Shown here one piece after another: positions 11,293 to 22,416 of a DNA stretch of 64,000 bases. Each line of letters opens with the position of its first letter. The stretch's first letter is position 1. Origin of the DNA: Chamaecrista fasciculata (Eukaryota; Streptophyta; Magnoliopsida; Fabales; Fabaceae); the NCBI GenBank assembly GCA_003254925.1, contig QANZ01023827.1:61421-125420 (forward strand), in the 5' to 3' direction. The notes beneath the pieces were generated by a model, which did no database searches, was not told the DNA's origin, and saw only the letters and a program-made list of their open reading frames with translations. Position numbers and translations under genes: made by a program.

Positions 11293-11492
11293 ATGAGAGA
11301 GGAGGTAGAGGAGAGGCAAACCAGGCCAGAGGTTGAAAAAGAAGCAGCAGAAAAAGAAGATTCAATGAGTAAAAGGGTATGGAAAGAAAGCAAGAAGATG
11401 TGGATTGTAGCAAGTCCAGCCATAGTAACAAGGGCTTCATCATTTGGTGTAAATTTGGTTAGCCTAGCCTTCGTTACTCTATTATATGTTTA
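11293..11492 (+). pseudogene. MATE transporter first-exon fragment
   Basis: This open frame of 66 codons starts with an acidic, charged N-terminus, followed by KRVWKESKKMWIVASPAIVT and SSFGVNLVSLAFV. That is the conserved start of the first transmembrane helix of plant MATE/DTX antiporters, which normally have about 480-500 aa and 12 helices. After AFV, where family members have GHIG-like sequence, it reads four unrelated residues and stops. No other MATE helices follow in the next 1.2 kb. Tandem 45-bp duplications lie right behind it (11484-11565 and 11580-11660), so the gene was broken there. It could also be a first exon spliced to something not recognised, which I consider less likely. 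Confidence 0.6.
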
Positions 11493-11665
11493 AATGTTTT
11501 TTTACATATGTTTTACAATGATACCACTCTATGTTTAAATGTTTTTTTTACATATGTTTTACAATGCTTAAAAGTTATTGGTGATACTTTTGAAGTGAAA
11601 ATGCATTAAAATGATAAACTGATGATACTTTTGAGGTGAAGATGCATCAAAATTAGAAATTATGT
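11484..11665. repeat. Two short tandem duplications behind the MATE fragment
   Basis: TATGTTTAAATGTTTTTTTA with CATATGTTTTACAATG occurs twice between 11484 and 11565. Then GATACTTTTGARGTGAARAT with GCATYAAAAT occurs twice between 11583 and 11655. Confidence 0.7.
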
Positions 11666-12569
11666 GCTCAATAGAGAAAACAATGTGCTTAATTCCAATA
11701 TAAATATATTTAAACGAGGACCAATCGATAGTTACAAAAATAGTTCCACACTATTTGTAATTGCAATATAGCTTATATTTCAATGTAAAGGAAAGTAAAG
11801 ATGCCATTGGTGGAAGATTGGAGTTGGTCCTCTTAAATGATAATAAAGTTGACTCATTCTTTTACCAAAAATTTCAATAATTGTGTTTTATTGAGTTTAT
11901 TTATCAGTGTTACATATACCTAATTTGTAATAATATATTGTGTTTCATTAGATAATGGCTATGTGCAGAGAAAGATACTGATATTTGATTATGGTTTTTA
12001 TACATATATAAAAATTTTTATAATAAAAATAAAAGAACCAAATTAATGTTCATAGTAAGCAATGTGACATCAAGCAACCGTAACATAGTTTGAAGGCAAC
12101 ATCATGCTGTGAAGATGATGTGCAGCCGCATATAGGATGGACAATTAACCTCTATGACTTTTTTTCATATTAATTTTTAATATAATCTTAGTATGATTTG
12201 TTGATAAAATAGTCATCTAAGAATCACATTTAATGTTTGATTCGCTCACCTAACCAACGTCTATCTACTACAGTCATGGATATGAATTTTTTTAAAAAAA
12301 TAAAAAATAAAAACTTTACACCTTTTCATCTAAATGGAAGCAAATTTTATAATTAATTCACGAATTATAGATTTGATAGTAGTTTATTGCCTTACGAGGC
12401 TTTTTTTTTTCTTTTAAATATATGGTTCAATAAAATCAGTTTTGATATTTATTTCAATTGTTCTTCACATAAAATCAGTTTTGAAAGAGTTATATATTTA
12501 TGACTAATTTTACTTTAATTGTGAATGGAAAAATAATATGATACAATTTCAGAGATCAGAATGAATTGT
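11666..12569. other. Intergenic DNA without genes
   Basis: AT-rich. No exon-like open frame, RNA gene or element terminus was found. Confidence 0.5.
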
Positions 12570-13097
12570 TCAAGAATTTATGGCTTCAAGGAAACTTTTT
12601 ATGCTTGCTCCATCTCCATGCTTTACGACTCTCCCATCCTCCATGTAGATGCAAAAGGCAGAAAAAAAAAACCATATGTTTAGAGATTCCTAGTCGTGCA
12701 CCAAAACTATCTACTAATATGCTTAGGATTAACTAGAAACCAAGAAAAGCGAAAGTGAAACCCGTGCGTTGAAGTATCAGGGCTGTTCATAATTTCTACT
12801 TGTCCAGCCATATGGTTAGAAGTAACAGAACTAAAAATAGATACAGCCTAATCCTACCTACATTGTTTCTCTATCAGCGTTAGAATTGGAAGCAAGAGAG
12901 ATGACATCTTAAAAGGAAATAATAGGAAGCAAGAACAATAACTGCTGTTAGAATTGTTTTTGTATATGGTGCATAGTCCATGCAATTTCTAGATCTCGAT
13001 GATATGATATTTCAACAGACAGGACATTGTAAAGCATATAAAAATCACGGTTGATTGATCACCTGGTCAGTTTCATCCAAGAATGTTGTGAGCTCAA
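12570..13097 (-). pseudogene. ABCI10: ABCI10-like ABC protein, 3' remnants
   Basis: Two coding remnants read on the minus strand. Positions 13097-13063 give ELTTFLDETDQ followed by a donor CAG|GTGATC; this is the Walker B / D-loop region of plastid ABCI10/NAP14-type ABC ATPases (family form LLLDELTTFLDESDQ). Positions 12650-12570 give YMEDGRVVKHGDGASIKSF and run to a stop, matching the family C-terminus. The exon with the H-loop that should lie between them (12655-13062) was not found, so the gene is dead. The 5' remnant is at 19400-19468, on the far side of the copia element. The family is thought to be the ATPase of a plastid ECF-like transporter. Confidence 0.7.
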
Positions 13098-13429
13098 TGT
13101 TGGATTATTTTTTTTAATAATCCCTAAAGTGTCCCATGTGACTAATTATGGGCCATGTCTATTAGTGAAAGGCCCAAACTTGATGGTAGTGGGGCTGAAG
13201 GTATTAAACATGTCAGGTTAGAGACCCTTCTCTCTACCTTCAGAAAAATAGAAAGTAGCCACCACATTTGAAAGAAGTGGATAAGGGTTAGGGTTTCTCC
13301 ACCATTAGAGAAACACTCAAGGAAGAAGGGTAGAGGGAAAGAAATAACTTCAAGGTTTGAAAGCTATGGATCAAGGTACACACATTCATCTACTCTTTAA
13401 GTTCTTGAGTATTAAAGCTTCATCTTACA
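13098..13429 (+). repeat. 5' LTR of Ty1/copia element
   Basis: 332 bp, starting TGTTGGATTA. It is nearly identical to the 3' LTR at 19058-19399: I count three substitutions (near 13205, 13319 and 13356) and one 1-bp indel (near 13213). It ends CATCTTACA and lacks the final CATCCAACA that the 3' LTR carries. A primer binding site follows directly. Confidence 0.92.
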
Positions 13430-13431
13430 TT

Positions 13432-13443
13432 TGGTATCAGAGC
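13432..13443 (+). other. Primer binding site (initiator tRNA-Met)
   Basis: TGGTATCAGAGC lies 2 bp after the 5' LTR. It is the standard plant copia primer site complementary to the 3' end of initiator tRNA-Met. Confidence 0.92.
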
Positions 13444-14576
13444 AAGGCTTAGTTTTCATATATAATTTTATTAGGGTTCTTCCTATAATCATCTTTTAAA
13501 GAAAAAAAAATGTGTGATTATAGTGAATAAATCATATATGAAACTAAATTAAAGTTTATACCGATAAATTGTTTCCGCTGTGCGTCGCTGCATGTTGCTT
13601 GTATATATCATAGAAATATGTTGTACTGTGCGAATGGAAGAAAATCGCAATACTGGATGCATTCCTTTTGGCTTATGCGTTGTATATATATATAAACACT
13701 GTGCGAGTTGCAGACCGAGATGATGAATGGTTTTTTAGTTCATACTTGCTAGTGGGACCCACATGCTTTATTGAGATGAGTTAGCAAATGTCCAGTGATA
13801 GTTCCGAAGTTTGACCTTAATGTTTTTATATATATATATATATATATAAATGATGGTGGTTGGAAATTTGGAAGTACGGTTGTTGGGTTTAGAATTCAAA
13901 TTAATTATTATACATATATGTGAGTAATTGAGTATGCCTTGTTTGGTAGATTGACTTATGGAGAACAAATAAAATTGGGAATTATATTAAAGTAAACATG
14001 TATAGACTTGTTCTTGAATAGTTACTCTTATATGTATATGAAAGTTGGATAAGTGTTGAGATTCTGAAATAGATTTTCAAGTGTAAAGTTATACAAATGA
14101 AATTGGAGATTTAGTATCTCAAGTAAAGTTTACATATATTAAACATTTAAATGAAAAGGAAACTTGTTAGTCACCAAAGTGGCCTAGTTTAAAAAGTATT
14201 TAAATATTTAATTATGTATGTCAATTGTTCTTGATGATGTGATGCAATTAAATTATATGAAAAGTTAGATTGAACAATTGAGATCATTAATTGTAATGCT
14301 AGGAGATTACCCAAAGGTGGATCATTGCTTATGATTATTGACATTAAAGGGATTTATTAATATGCTTGGTGAATATGTTTGTATGTCCAAAGATAGCATG
14401 CATGTTAACTATAGTATTTTGATAGTCCATTAAAGTATGATCTTGTTTGCATCAATATTGGTTAAGGCTATGTATTTAAGTATTACCCAAAGGTGAACTT
14501 GTTTACATAATTAATGTTTATCACTTATATGAATCCATTTATATTTTCTCAAAGCATTAAAGTGTGAGTTTGTATA

Positions 14577-17500
14577 ATGTTTGCAGTTTCCACAAATTTG
14601 TTCGGAATGGGCATTAATGGGTTGGTCAAGTTTAATGGATTGAACTATGCAGATTGGTCTGAACAGATCCAGTTCCAACTGGGTGTTATGGACTTAGACC
14701 TTGCAATAGTTTGTGATGAAAAGCCTCCAGCTATTACTGAGACCAGTACTGAAGCTGACAAGTCTCTTTATGAGGCTTGGGAGCGGTCTAATAGGCTGAG
14801 CTTGAGCTTGATGAAAATGACGATGGCAGAAAATGTTAAGCCATCAATGCCCAAGACCGACAATGCAAGGGAGTTCATGTTGAAAATTAAAGAATACTCC
14901 CATTCGGACATAACTGACAAGTCCATTGTTTCCAACTTGATGGGTGAGCTAACGACCAAGAAATTTGATTGGTCACGGCCCATTCATGATCATGTGACAA
15001 GTATGGCAAACTTAGCAGCACAGCTAAGGTTGATGGGTATGGAGGTGAGTGAATCCTTCTTGGTACAGTTTATCATTAACTCACTTCCTCTTGAGTTTGG
15101 TCAGTTCCAGGTAAATTATAATACCCTTAAAGAAAAATGGAACTTTCAAGAAATTAAGGCCATGTTGGTTCAAGAGGAAGGGAGATTAAAGAAATTAAAG
15201 GAGCATTCTGTTAATCTCACATTCCATAAGGAAGCTAGTAGCAGCAAGTCAAAGTATGAAAAGAAGGACAAGAAAAAGGACAAGGCCCCAATGAAGGTTA
15301 ATGAGGGCCGAGTCCATAAGGAAGTGAAGTGCTTTTTCTGTAATAAGATTGGGCACATGAAGAAAGATTGTCCTAAAAGGAAGAGTTGGTTCGAAAAGAA
15401 AGGTATGAACTATGTTTATGTATGTTTCGAATCAAATCTTATTGAAGTTCCTAATAACACTTGGTGGTTAGATTCTGGTGCAACTACTCATGTTTCACAT
15501 GTTACACAGGGATTCCTTTCGATCCAGCCCATAAACGGAACAAGTGAGTTCTTGTATATGGGGAACAGAATGAAGGCACGAATAGAAGGAATTGGGACGT
15601 ATAGATTGATCTTGGATACTGGATGTTGCCTTGATCTTGAAAAGTGTCTCTATGTTCCTGATTGTGCTAGAAATTTAGTTTCTGTTGGAAAGTTGGACAA
15701 TGTAGGTTTTGATGTTAAGATTGGAAACAATACTTTCTCGTTGTATAAACGTAATACCTTTTATGGTTCTGGTGTTTTGATTGACAACTTGTATCGTTTT
15801 AATCTTGATGTTAATTTTGTTGAATCCTTGTTTCATGTTGAACATAGTATTGGTAACAAACGTAGTGCACATAATGAATGTTCTGCTTTCTTATGGCATC
15901 AAAGGTTAGGTCATATATCCAAAGAAAGGATTATGAGGTTAGTGAAAAGTGAAATCTTACCTCAATTGGATTTTGTTGACTGGGAGGTATGTATAGATTG
16001 CATTAAAGGTAAGCAAACTAGACATACATCAAAGAATCCAGCCACAAGAAGCAGTGAACTTCTTGAATTGATACACACTGATATTTGTGGTCCTTTTGAT
16101 GCTCCGTCTTGGAGTGGTGAAAAGTATTTCATTACCTTTATTGATGATTACTCACGGTATTGTTATTTATATTTGCTGCATGAAAAGTCTCAGTCTGTGA
16201 ATGTCCTAGAGGTATTCATAAATGAGGTAGAAAGACAGTTAAATAGAAAAGTGAAAGTTGTGAGATCTGATAGGGGTGGTGAATATTATGGAAAATTCAA
16301 TGAAAGTGGACAATGTCCAGGTCCATTTGCAAAGTTCCTTGAAAGTCGTGGCATATGTGCTCAATACACAATGCCTGGTACACCTCAACAAAATGGTGTA
16401 GCTGAAAGGCGGAATCGTACTCTTATGGAAATGGTTAGGAGTATGTTAAATCACAGTACTGTACCTTTATCCTTATGGATGCATGCATTAAAGACTGCTG
16501 TATACCTACTTAATAGGGTTCCTAGTAAGGCAGTTCCTAAAACCCCTTATGAACTGTGGACAGGAAGGAAACCTAGTTTGAGGCATCTTCATGTGTGGGG
16601 TTGTCCAGCAGAAATAAGGATTTATAATCCGCATGAAAAGAAGCTTGATGAAAGAACCACTAGTGGGTATTTCATTGGCTATCCAGAAAAGTCAAAAGGG
16701 TACATATTTTATTGTCCTAACCATAGTACGAGAATAGTTGAGTCTGGCAATGCTCGATTCATTGAAAATGGTCAATCTAGTGGGAGTAGTGATCCACGTA
16801 AGGTGGACATTAAAGAATCTCAAAGAGAAACACCATCACAAGAACCTAGTGTTTCACCTCCCGTTGTTGTTCCTCTTGTTGTATCACGGTCTAACAACAT
16901 GACAAAACAACAACAAACTAATGTCCCAAATCCACTAGATGACCATATTAATGATGAGTTGACTATAAATGAACAAGTCACAAATGAACAAGTGGTAAAT
17001 GTGCAAGAGATGCCACAAGAAATAGCAGTACGGAGGTCTACAAGGGAGAAAAGACCAGCTATTTCAAGTGATTATGTTGTTTACTCACTTGAGCATGAAT
17101 GTGACTTAAGTATTGATGAAGATCCAGTCTCATTCAAAGAAGCCATGGAATGTAGAAATTCTGAAAAGTGGTTTAATGCTATGAAAGAAGAGTTGAAATC
17201 AATGGATGACAACAAAGTCTGGGATTTAGTTGTGTTGCCTGAAGGTTCAAAACAAGTGAGTTGTAAATGGGTCTTCAAGACCAAACGAGACTCTAAGGGC
17301 AACATTGAAAGGTATAAGGCTAGACTTGTTGCCAAAGGTTTTACTCAAAAGGATGGCATTGACTATAAAGAAACCTTTTCTCCAGTTTCGAAGAAAGATT
17401 CTTTAAGAATTGTTATGGCTTTGGTGGCTCATTATGATCTAGAGCTCCACCAAATGGATGTAAAGACCGCCTTTCTTAATGGTGACTTAGAAGAGGAAGT

Positions 17501-18701
17501 TTATATGGACCAACCAGAAGGTTTCGTGACCACAAGTAATGAAAGATTAGTGTGTAAATTAAATAAGTCAATATATGGACTAAAACAAGCTTCCCGACAG
17601 TGGTATCTAAAGTTCAATAATACCATTGTGTCATATGGTTTTGTAGAAAACACTGTTGATCGGTGTATATACATGAAGGTCAGTGGGAGCAAGTTTATTA
17701 TATTGGTCCTATATGTTGATGATATTCTTCTTGCTGCTAATGATGTTGGTTTGTTACATGATGTAAAGAAATTTCTCTCTAATAATTTTGAAATGAAAGA
17801 TATGGGTGAGGCATCATATGTGATAGGAATAGAAATATTCCGTAACAGATCACAAGGAATGTTAGGATTGTCTCAGAAAGGATACATTAACAAAGTATTA
17901 GAGAGATTTAGGATGGAAAATTGCTCCGCAGGGATAGTTCCAATTCAGAAAGGGGACAAATTTAGTGAAAGACAATGTCCTAAAAATGATTTGGAACAAA
18001 AGGCAATGGAGTCTATTCCATATTCATCTGTAGTTGGGAGTTTAATGTATATTCAAACATGTACTCGGCCAGATATCAGTTTTGCTGTTGGAATGTTAGG
18101 CCGGTATCAAAGTAATCCTGGAATAGACCATTGGAAAGCTGCAAAGAAAATAATGAGATATTTACAAGGCACAAAGGATCATTTGCTCACATATAGGAAG
18201 TCAAACCATCTTGAGGTGGTAGGCTACTCGGATTCAGATTATGCAGGTTGTGTAGATTCAAGAAAATCTACATTTGGCTATATGTTTTTACTGGCTGGAG
18301 GAGCCGTATCATGGAAAAGTGGAAAGCAATATGTCATTGCTACTTCTACTATGGAAGCTGAATTTGTGGCATGCTTTGAGGCCACTGTTCATGCATTGTG
18401 GTTGCGGAATTTTGTCTTCGGTCTAGGTATTGTTGACAATATAGCTAGACCATTGAGAATTTATTGTGATAATTCCGCAGCTGTTTTCTTCTCCAAGAAT
18501 GATAGGTATTCTAAGGGTGCTAAGCACATGGATTTAAAATACTTATCTGTTAAAGAGGAGGTGCAAAATCAAAGAGTGTCAATAGAGCATATCGGTACTA
18601 ATCTGATGATAGCGGATCCGCTAACAAAAGGATTACCGCCCAAAACATTCATTGGCCATGTTGAAAGAATGGGCATTATGGATAAGTCCTTGTTAGTATG
18701 A
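14577..18701 (+). CDS. Copia gag-pol polyprotein
   Basis: Single intact frame of 1374 aa. Domains in order: gag (residues ~15-230); CCHC zinc knuckle [14 protein letters not shown] (~252-265); aspartic protease active site [12 protein letters not shown] (Asp ~299); GAG pre-integrase/HHCC zinc finger starting HQRLGH (~441); integrase core with HTDICGPF (Asp ~502), [15 protein letters not shown] and a [13 protein letters not shown] segment; reverse transcriptase with [13 protein letters not shown] and catalytic YVDD (~1046-1049); RNase H with YSDSDYAG (~1216) and STMEAEF; C-terminal ADPLTKGLP. The integrase-before-RT order defines the copia superfamily. No stop or frameshift is present and all catalytic motifs look intact, so the copy may be autonomous. 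Start choice between residue 1 and the internal Met before [10 protein letters not shown] is uncertain. Confidence 0.95.
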   Translation: MFAVSTNLFGMGINGLVKFNGLNYADWSEQIQFQLGVMDLDLAIVCDEKPPAITETSTEADKSLYEAWERSNRLSLSLMKMTMAENVKPSMPKTDNAREFMLKIKEYSHSDITDKSIVSNLMGELTTKKFDWSRPIHDHVTSMANLAAQLRLMGMEVSESFLVQFIINSLPLEFGQFQVNYNTLKEKWNFQEIKAMLVQEEGRLKKLKEHSVNLTFHKEASSSKSKYEKKDKKKDKAPMKVNEGRVHKEVKCFFCNKIGHMKKDCPKRKSWFEKKGMNYVYVCFESNLIEVPNNTWWLDSGATTHVSHVTQGFLSIQPINGTSEFLYMGNRMKARIEGIGTYRLILDTGCCLDLEKCLYVPDCARNLVSVGKLDNVGFDVKIGNNTFSLYKRNTFYGSGVLIDNLYRFNLDVNFVESLFHVEHSIGNKRSAHNECSAFLWHQRLGHISKERIMRLVKSEILPQLDFVDWEVCIDCIKGKQTRHTSKNPATRSSELLELIHTDICGPFDAPSWSGEKYFITFIDDYSRYCYLYLLHEKSQSVNVLEVFINEVERQLNRKVKVVRSDRGGEYYGKFNESGQCPGPFAKFLESRGICAQYTMPGTPQQNGVAERRNRTLMEMVRSMLNHSTVPLSLWMHALKTAVYLLNRVPSKAVPKTPYELWTGRKPSLRHLHVWGCPAEIRIYNPHEKKLDERTTSGYFIGYPEKSKGYIFYCPNHSTRIVESGNARFIENGQSSGSSDPRKVDIKESQRETPSQEPSVSPPVVVPLVVSRSNNMTKQQQTNVPNPLDDHINDELTINEQVTNEQVVNVQEMPQEIAVRRSTREKRPAISSDYVVYSLEHECDLSIDEDPVSFKEAMECRNSEKWFNAMKEELKSMDDNKVWDLVVLPEGSKQVSCKWVFKTKRDSKGNIERYKARLVAKGFTQKDGIDYKETFSPVSKKDSLRIVMALVAHYDLELHQMDVKTAFLNGDLEEEVYMDQPEGFVTTSNERLVCKLNKSIYGLKQASRQWYLKFNNTIVSYGFVENTVDRCIYMKVSGSKFIILVLYVDDILLAANDVGLLHDVKKFLSNNFEMKDMGEASYVIGIEIFRNRSQGMLGLSQKGYINKVLERFRMENCSAGIVPIQKGDKFSERQCPKNDLEQKAMESIPYSSVVGSLMYIQTCTRPDISFAVGMLGRYQSNPGIDHWKAAKKIMRYLQGTKDHLLTYRKSNHLEVVGYSDSDYAGCVDSRKSTFGYMFLLAGGAVSWKSGKQYVIATSTMEAEFVACFEATVHALWLRNFVFGLGIVDNIARPLRIYCDNSAAVFFSKNDRYSKGAKHMDLKYLSVKEEVQNQRVSIEHIGTNLMIADPLTKGLPPKTFIGHVERMGIMDKSLLV

Positions 18702-19046
18702 TATTCGAACATGTATATGTATACATTAAGTTATATTTTGCTCGTATGGTTATGACACTTATGAATTCAGTTAAAGTTGTATTTTGCATAATTGTTATTC
18801 ACATTTTGATTGCATGCAGTAATGTTTTGTGAGACAACAATAAAAGTTTATAATTAAAGCGTTGTCAAATTAAAGTTGTTATGAGTTGATTTGATTTGTG
18901 GTACATGGATGGAATCAAGTCATTGTGAACTTGTGACCGCCATGATCTGATCTTTTCAATTCAGATTAAGAATGGCTTGTTACTTGTCAGATTCAATTTA
19001 TAATGCGCAATTAAAGTAGTTGAATCTTCAAGTCGTAACATGGGCC

Positions 19047-19057
19047 AAGTGGGAGAA
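19047..19057 (+). other. Polypurine tract
   Basis: AAGTGGGAGAA sits directly before the 3' LTR, the expected place and composition for plus-strand priming. Confidence 0.85.
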
Positions 19058-19399
19058 TGTTGGATTATTTTTTTTAATAATCCCTAAAGTGTCCCATGTG
19101 ACTAATTATGGGCCATGTCTATTAGTGAAAGGCCCAAACTTGATGGTAGTGGGGCTGAAGGTATTAGACATGTCAGGGTTAGAGACCCTTCTCTCTACCT
19201 TCAGAAAAATAGAAAGTAGCCACCACATTTGAAAGAAGTGGATAAGGGTTAGGGTTTCTCCACCATTAGAGAAACACTCAATGAAGAAGGGTAGAGGGAA
19301 AGAAATAACTTCAAAGTTTGAAAGCTATGGATCAAGGTACACACATTCATCTACTCTTTAAGTTCTTGAGTATTAAAGCTTCATCTTACACATCCAACA
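19058..19399 (+). repeat. 3' LTR of Ty1/copia element
   Basis: Starts TGTTGGATTA and ends CATCCAACA, so its own ends are inverted repeats. The first 333 bp match the 5' LTR. The last 9 bases have no counterpart at the 5' LTR/primer-site junction. Confidence 0.85.
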
Positions 19400-19468
19400 A
19401 TCCCGAAGAATCGGTACAACTTTCACTTGCCTTGTGGCGTAGGAGAAATGCAGGTTACAACCTTCAAA
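19400..19468 (-). pseudogene. ABCI10: ABCI10-like ABC protein, 5' remnant
   Basis: Read on the minus strand, the frame gives LHFSYATRQVKVVPILRD and runs straight into the copia 3' LTR. It matches the beta strands before the Walker A motif in plastid ABCI10 proteins (family form FSVTTRQGKVVPVLRDCS). Walker A, Q-loop and the ABC signature, about 110 residues, should follow. Across the copia element the sequence resumes at ELTTFLDETDQ (13097-13063) instead. Insertion therefore coincides with a deletion of the core of the ATPase. Confidence 0.7.
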
Positions 19469-20027
19469 TTTAGATACACAAATGCAATCCAATAAGCGAC
19501 CCACAGAACTGGAAAAAGAAGTAAAAAATCAGTATGTTCAGCCCCATCGCGGACGACTCATCATTCTCATCTACGAAAGCATAACCAAAGAGAAATACAA
19601 ATCAAACCAACTAATATTCATTTTCGCCCTAAAAGGGGGAGAGACAGTACCAGAAAGGTATAAGGAAACAAACAAACACAGAGAAACACAGTGTAAAGGT
19701 TAAAATTATCAAGCGGATCCTTCCGAGTAGTTCTTTGCTGAGCCAAAAAGAGAGACGCGTTCCGCGTAGTATAATTTCTCCTCGTCTTCCATGGCACCAC
19801 CTCATTATACTGTCTCACGCTTGCTACTTCTCCGTCATGATCTAGAAAAATCCACAAACACAAAGGAAATTACAATCAAAATAACAACAAACGAGTGAAC
19901 GACAGATTAGAACAATAACAAAAAAGAAAACAAAATAACCATGGACTCTGCCACTCTAATGTTTTCTACCTTTGCCCTACAACAATATTATATATATATA
20001 ATATAATTCTTAACTTAACGCTCAAGT
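19469..20027. other. Intergenic DNA, possible 5' part of the broken ABCI10 gene
   Basis: An 81-codon minus-strand open frame at 19618-19863 has no family I recognise. Upstream exons and promoter of the ABCI10-like gene would lie here, but its variable transit peptide cannot be identified by eye. Confidence 0.3.
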
Positions 20028-20036
20028 AAGAAAGAA

Positions 20037-21238
20037 AAGGTCCCTCATTTGGTCAGCTTCTAATAATGGTGTATACGGTTAAAAGTGCTTATCACTTTGC
20101 TAAGGAGTTGTATGATCTTCTGTGCAGAGAGCTGGACCTTCTACTCTGATTTCTTCTTGGAATTGGAAGTTGCTGTGGAAATGTTTTTGCCCTCCAAAAA
20201 TTCTTCACTTTCTTTGGAGGGCGTGCAGTGGTGCTTTGGCAACTAATGAGGCCTGTTACAAGAGAAGGTGCAATGTAAATCCTACTTGTTCTATTTGTGG
20301 TATGGAGGATGAGACAATTGAACATGCTATCTTGTTATGTAGCTTTGCTGAGAAGGTATGGTATGGTTCTCCCTTATCTATTAGGTTCTCCCTTATCTAT
20401 TAGGTTTGATAGATCTAAAATTTCCTCTTTTCATGCATGGCTGGATGGAATTTTGGATTGTGGATTTGAGGATTGGGAGTATGTTAGTTGTTCTGTTGGT
20501 TTTTGTTGTTGGCAAATTTGGAAAGCAAGGTGTGCTTTTGTTTTTGAGCATGTTGATATTGTTCCTGAATCTATTGTCATGGATGTGAATTTTTTGGTGG
20601 GTGAGTTTTGTGAGAAGTCAGGTTCTAAGATGTCTACTTGTGTGAAGCCTGTTGTTGCTTCTGCGATATCTGCTGGTTGGATTAAACCTGATTCGGGTTG
20701 TTTTAAATTGAACTCTGATGGGGCTTTTGATAGCTCATTGCATGATGCTGGTATTAGTGTGGTTGTGAGGGTCCCTTATTGATGGTTTTGCGGGCAGAGT
20801 TCATGCATCTTCAGCTTTTATGGCTGAGTCTCATGCTGTTGCAAAGGCTGTGGATTTGGCTGCAAGATTGGATCTGGATTCTGTGGTGTTTGAGTTTGAT
20901 TGTGAAGGTCTTGTGAGGTGGGTTAAGAAGGTGTTTTGGGTCCTTGGCAGTGTAGCGATATTTCTACTTCTCTTTATGATAGACCTCATTGGAAGCTTCA
21001 GTTTATCAGAAGAAATGGTAATTTGGTGGCTGATTTAGTTGCCAAACTTTGTCTTAGGAGGATGTGCCCTCGGGTGTTAAATCCCCCATCCTCCCTGTCC
21101 CATTTGTTGTTTTGTGATGCTGGTTTTGATGCTTCTGGAATTGGTTGATGTAGTTATTTTTTTGGTTTTCTTCTTTTTGGTGTTTGTTTCTATTTTTTCT
21201 TTAATACAAGATTTCTTTTGGCCAAAAAAAAAAAAATA
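20037..21238 (+). mobile_element. 5'-truncated LINE with poly(A) tail
   Basis: A broken coding region reads, in shifting frames: a zf-RVT zinc-binding domain (VKSAYHF, FCPPKILHFLWRACSGAL, CSICGMEDETIEHAILLC), then a spacer (WQIWKARCAFVFEH), then an RNase H-like domain (GCFKLNSDGAFD, MAESHAVAKAVDLAARL, FEFDCEGLVRWV). This is the C-terminal half of plant L1-type LINE ORF2. It ends in a short A-tail (21224-21236). The direct repeat AAGAAAGAA flanks it (20028-20036 and 21239-21247), a likely target duplication. Frameshifts near 20080 and 20780 and a 19-bp tandem duplication (GGTTCTCCCTTATCTATTA, 20365-20402) disable it. The 5' part with endonuclease and reverse transcriptase is missing. Confidence 0.82.
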
Positions 21239-21247
21239 AAGAAAGAA

Positions 21248-21619
21248 CTGAAAGGTCAGTACCAAAAAAAGAAACGTACTATCATGTCTCATCCCGCCAG
21301 CTGGAGTCGGTTTGACGATTAAATTTGACCCTTTTCTTTAAACACTTACTTTGTTAGGAAAAATAATCATTAAACCCACTAAGTGTAGATTTAATATTAA
21401 ATATAAAATGTTGAAATAAAACAATTATTTGTAATATTAAAAAATTATTAATTTAAAAAAATTAGTATTCAAAAAAATATTAAAATTATAATTATAATTA
21501 AAAAAATTAATATATTATTTTTTAGGCCAAAATGTTAAATAAAAACCCCTAAATTTAGAAGTATGTACCAATTACTCCCCTAAACTTCAAAAGTGAACAA
21601 ATAGAACCAAATATTATTT
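21248..21619. other. AT-rich intergenic DNA
   Basis: No gene. The 'ccctaaa' motifs at 21545-21610 probably belong to another decayed element. Confidence 0.45.
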
Positions 21620-21993
21620 AGGAAAACGCACTAATTTTGTCCCTAAACTTTATACCAACTTTCCATTTCATCCCCAATCTATTTCTACCGTCAACTTCGT
21701 CCCTAATGTTTTACATTTTGGTCAATTTTTCTTTGACTAACTTTTTTTAATAAATTAACGACAGACTGCATCCTATTTTTCAATCTGAGTTAAAATTTGA
21801 GTTTTTTTCTATCAATTTTCCATTATATATTATTAGTCACGTAAATTTTATGATTAATATTTGACTATAGTAAAAGCAAAGGATAAAGTTGACCAAAATG
21901 TGAAACATTGGAAACGAAATTGACAGTAAAAAAAGATTGGTGACAAAATTGACAATTGGTGTAAAATTTGAGGACGAATTTAGTACTTTTGCC
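21620..21993. mobile_element. Fold-back MITE, same family as 4543-4850
   Basis: The left arm (AATTTTGTCCCTAAACTTTA, TTTTACATTTTGGTCAA) and right arm (TTGACCAAAATGTGAAACA, GTAAAATTTGAGGACGAATT) are inverted copies. Central TTATTAGTCACGTAAATTTTA matches the copy upstream of GrpE. No coding content. Confidence 0.65.
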
Positions 21994-22416
21994 TACTATT
22001 TATTAAATTTGGAATGTTTAGTTTGATGCTGAAGTTCTCCCTAGCATTATAAGCTTGTTTAAAGAATTTTCGTGGCATTTATACCATGGTAATACACAAA
22101 CAAGAATTAAATAATTATAGTTTCTATCTATTTACAGATATTTCAAACTTGGAATACCAAGGACATAAGCATAATTTAATAGTTGTAACATTTTCTGAAC
22201 AATTTCCTGAATGCTGTACACATCTTCAAATACTGACTAAAGGATCCAATTTGGCATTTCAGAATCCAAATCCTCTTATACTTGACCTTCATAATAAATT
22301 CTATCCTTACATATTGTGAATATACATTAGATATATATCATATATGAGGGGCCAAAAAGGGTGGAGAGAGAGAAAGAGAGACGTCGACTGATGACAAACT
22401 ATAAGAGCAAGTGAAA
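21994..22416. other. Downstream flank of the ELMO gene
   Basis: AT-rich; should hold the 3' UTR of the minus-strand ELMO gene. The open frame at 22086-22319 is not protein-like. Confidence 0.4.

Larger units (their letters stand above)
13098..19399 (+). mobile_element. Complete Ty1/copia LTR retrotransposon
   Basis: The 6.3-kb element has two LTRs with about 1% divergence, a primer binding site complementary to initiator tRNA-Met, one intact gag-pol frame (14577-18701) and a polypurine tract (19047-19057) before the 3' LTR. Its outermost ends TGTTGGAT and ATCCAACA are inverted copies. The low LTR divergence points to a recent insertion. No 5-bp target duplication is seen (CTCAA before it, ATCCC after it). 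The flanks are two non-adjacent parts of one ABCI10-like gene, so host DNA was lost at the insertion site. The leader between LTR and gag is unusually long, about 1.1 kb. Confidence 0.93.

Noticed and set aside
13086..19404. 5-bp target site duplication of the copia element
   Set aside because: CTCAA before and ATCCC or CATCC after the element do not match under either choice of LTR end.
19618..19863. 81-codon minus-strand frame just right of the copia element
   Set aside because: No recognised family; ABCI10 transit peptides are too variable to claim it as the missing first exon, and splice signals are unclear.
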